Positions 5,552-6,349 of a stretch of DNA of 6,349 nucleotides are shown one piece after another; the first letter of the stretch is position 1, and every line of letters begins with the position of its first letter. This stretch comes from Clostridia bacterium. GTDB lineage: Bacteria; Bacillota; Clostridia; Christensenellales; UBA1242. The stretch spans positions 1 to 6,349 of the forward strand of contig JAFUJE010000099.1 in assembly GCA_017473795.1 (NCBI GenBank), read 5' to 3'. A model generated the notes under the pieces. That model saw only the letters and a program-made list of their open reading frames with translations. It searched no databases and had not been told where the DNA came from. A program made the position numbers and the translations under genes.

Positions 5552-5806
5552 GTGGAAAAAGATTTATATGAAAAATGGTCAAGTTTAGCCGATAATAATT
5601 ATTATAAAGATCACCGTAGGGTTATTGATCGGTTAGGCTTAATAAAGCCGAGTATGTTTATGACGGAGCCAATGCTGCAGAAATTAAAAAAAGAAATTAC
5701 AGATAAGAAATTTACTTTTGAATGTTTACTATTTGATGCAGTGCAAACTTTGGCAAACGTATCGTTGACAAGAAACACTGTTTTTGGGCAAGCTCTCCAA
5801 AAATAA
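5552..5806 (+). CDS. Small hypothetical protein, 84 aa
   Basis: Not recognised. The GTG at 5552 is the only start between the in-frame TGA at 5534-5536 and the ATG at codon 35. The predicted protein is soluble and rich in Lys, Asp and aromatic residues (EKWSSLADNNYYKDHRR near 7-23), with a Lys-rich helix LQKLKKEITDKK (42-53) and no visible membrane segment or motif. There is no Shine-Dalgarno before the GTG and no good promoter at the leaderless distance, so the start is weak. In the same frame, an ATG at 5480 opens 18 codons ending at that TGA, so the gene could be the remainder of a 5'-disrupted longer ORF. Codon composition resembles the following plus-strand gene and is more AT-rich than the glycolytic genes. 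The coding call is tentative. Confidence 0.5.
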   Translation: MEKDLYEKWSSLADNNYYKDHRRVIDRLGLIKPSMFMTEPMLQKLKKEITDKKFTFECLLFDAVQTLANVSLTRNTVFGQALQK

Positions 5807-5820
5807 TTTACTGTCGTATG

Positions 5821-5850
5821 TTGACATTTAATAGTGCGTAAAGGTAAAAT
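5821..5850 (+). promoter_or_regulatory. Promoter of the plus-strand gene at 5858
   Basis: Perfect -35 TTGACA (5821-5826), 18-nt spacer, -10 TAAAAT (5845-5850), then 7 nt to the ATG at 5858. The start codon sits where transcription should begin, again implying a leaderless transcript. An ATG at 5851 directly abuts the -10 box and opens only 10 codons, so it is unlikely to lie in the mRNA. Confidence 0.75.
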
Positions 5851-5857
5851 ATGATTA

Positions 5858-6349
5858 ATGAAATTAAAACAATTGATATCTGAAAATTTTACAAAGAAAA
5901 ACTTGGTTAGTGTAGATTTAGAACAAAAATTAAATGCAATGCTACCGCAGATTTTTCCGCATGAAGATTTGAAAAACATTGATATAGCGGATAAAGCGAA
6001 AAACAAAATTTACAAGGCAAAGTACCTACCTTTTCATACGCGTAATAATGAATGGTTGGCAAATTATATTGCAAGATTAATTCATATTTTGCAAATAAAA
6101 CCCAGTAAAGATGGTAAAAAATCCGCGTACAGAATGTTAGGTGTTGTCAATGTTGACGATGTCAAGAAGTACATTACAAAATCCGAGCGTTTTGCCGCGG
6201 CACGTGATGCTTATGAACAAGACTTGGTTCGTTCGTATATTTTTTTGTTACGTAACAATGTTCTTGATGATTTTTACGTGGTTGCCGACGAAAAGAGAGC
6301 TATATTAAATCACCCACGTTGCAGCCTTTTGTTCCGTAATCGTTTAGAA
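5858..6349 (+). CDS. Hypothetical protein, 5' portion (164 codons), continues past window
   Basis: An open frame from the ATG at 5858-5860 to the last base, with no stop. Not recognised. It begins MKLKQLISENF and is rich in Lys, Asn, Asp and hydrophobic residues. Notable stretches are LNAMLPQIFPHEDL (25-38), ANYIARLIHILQIKP (69-83) and DLVRSYIFLLRNNVLDDFYVV (about 124-144). It has no signal peptide, no obvious transmembrane helix and no nucleotide-binding motif in the visible part. The frame is supported by a consensus promoter 7 nt upstream and by codon use like the 84-aa gene 51 nt before it. There is no Shine-Dalgarno. It may form an accessory pair with the preceding gene, facing away from the toxin-antitoxin-like unit. 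Confidence 0.75.
   Translation, partial: MKLKQLISENFTKKNLVSVDLEQKLNAMLPQIFPHEDLKNIDIADKAKNKIYKAKYLPFHTRNNEWLANYIARLIHILQIKPSKDGKKSAYRMLGVVNVDDVKKYITKSERFAAARDAYEQDLVRSYIFLLRNNVLDDFYVVADEKRAILNHPRCSLLFRNRLE

Noticed and set aside
5611..6006. 131-codon minus-strand ORF
   Set aside because: It is antisense to two plus-strand ORFs, is rich in Phe, Cys and Ser as expected of a reverse-frame shadow, and has no promoter or ribosome site. The plus-strand frame has a consensus promoter and stays open to the window end.
1..6349. CRISPR arrays, insertion sequences, riboswitches
   Set aside because: No regularly spaced direct repeats, transposase motifs or long terminal inverted repeats were seen, and the short leaders leave no room for a riboswitch.

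Overview
The window looks like part of a bacterial chromosome of low to moderate GC using the standard genetic code. TAA ends most genes and one TGA stop is used in a 4-nt ATGA overlap. Shine-Dalgarno sites and sigma70-type -35/-10 boxes point to Bacteria. The mix of compact gene packing, a shortened PGK, a CYTH-domain protein and a Zeta-toxin kinase would fit a reduced candidate-phylum lineage (for example Saccharibacteria/CPR). That placement is only a weak impression, because no phylogenetic marker is present.

Layout, left to right. (1) 1-497, minus: a CYTH-domain protein whose 3' end lies outside the window. (2) 573-735, minus: tRNA-Ser(GCU) with encoded CCA, its own consensus promoter and a strong intrinsic terminator. 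(3) 811-4120, minus: a tightly packed lower-glycolysis operon, pgk - tpi - gpmI, with a 3-nt gap, then a 14-nt overlap, and a near-perfect promoter abutting the pgk start. (4) 4158-5422, minus: a two-gene toxin-antitoxin-like unit, a 71-aa unknown protein followed by a 350-aa Zeta/PezT-type P-loop kinase. (5) 5423-5551: a divergent intergenic region. (6) 5552-6349, plus: two unrecognised, more AT-rich genes, the second cut by the window end.

Three things stand out. First, the TPI in the glycolytic operon keeps the TIM-barrel scaffold but has lost nearly every catalytic and phosphate-gripping residue: His95 is Asp, Glu165/167 is Arg and Asn11 is Thr, and only the Lys remains. It sits between an apparently intact gpmI and pgk and is translationally coupled to gpmI, so it looks like a maintained pseudoenzyme or neofunctionalised TIM rather than debris. 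Second, the PGK lacks roughly 50 residues of the nucleotide-binding domain while keeping the other signatures. Third, all four recognisable protein-gene promoters put the -10 box only 6-8 nt before the start codon, with no Shine-Dalgarno, whereas the three downstream operon genes have one. This suggests leaderless transcription of first genes.

Working together: PGK and the cofactor-independent PGM catalyse consecutive-but-one and mutase steps of lower glycolysis. The TPI-like protein cannot be assumed to supply triose-phosphate isomerase activity. The Zeta unit lies directly upstream of the operon, with its stop codon touching the pgk -35 box.
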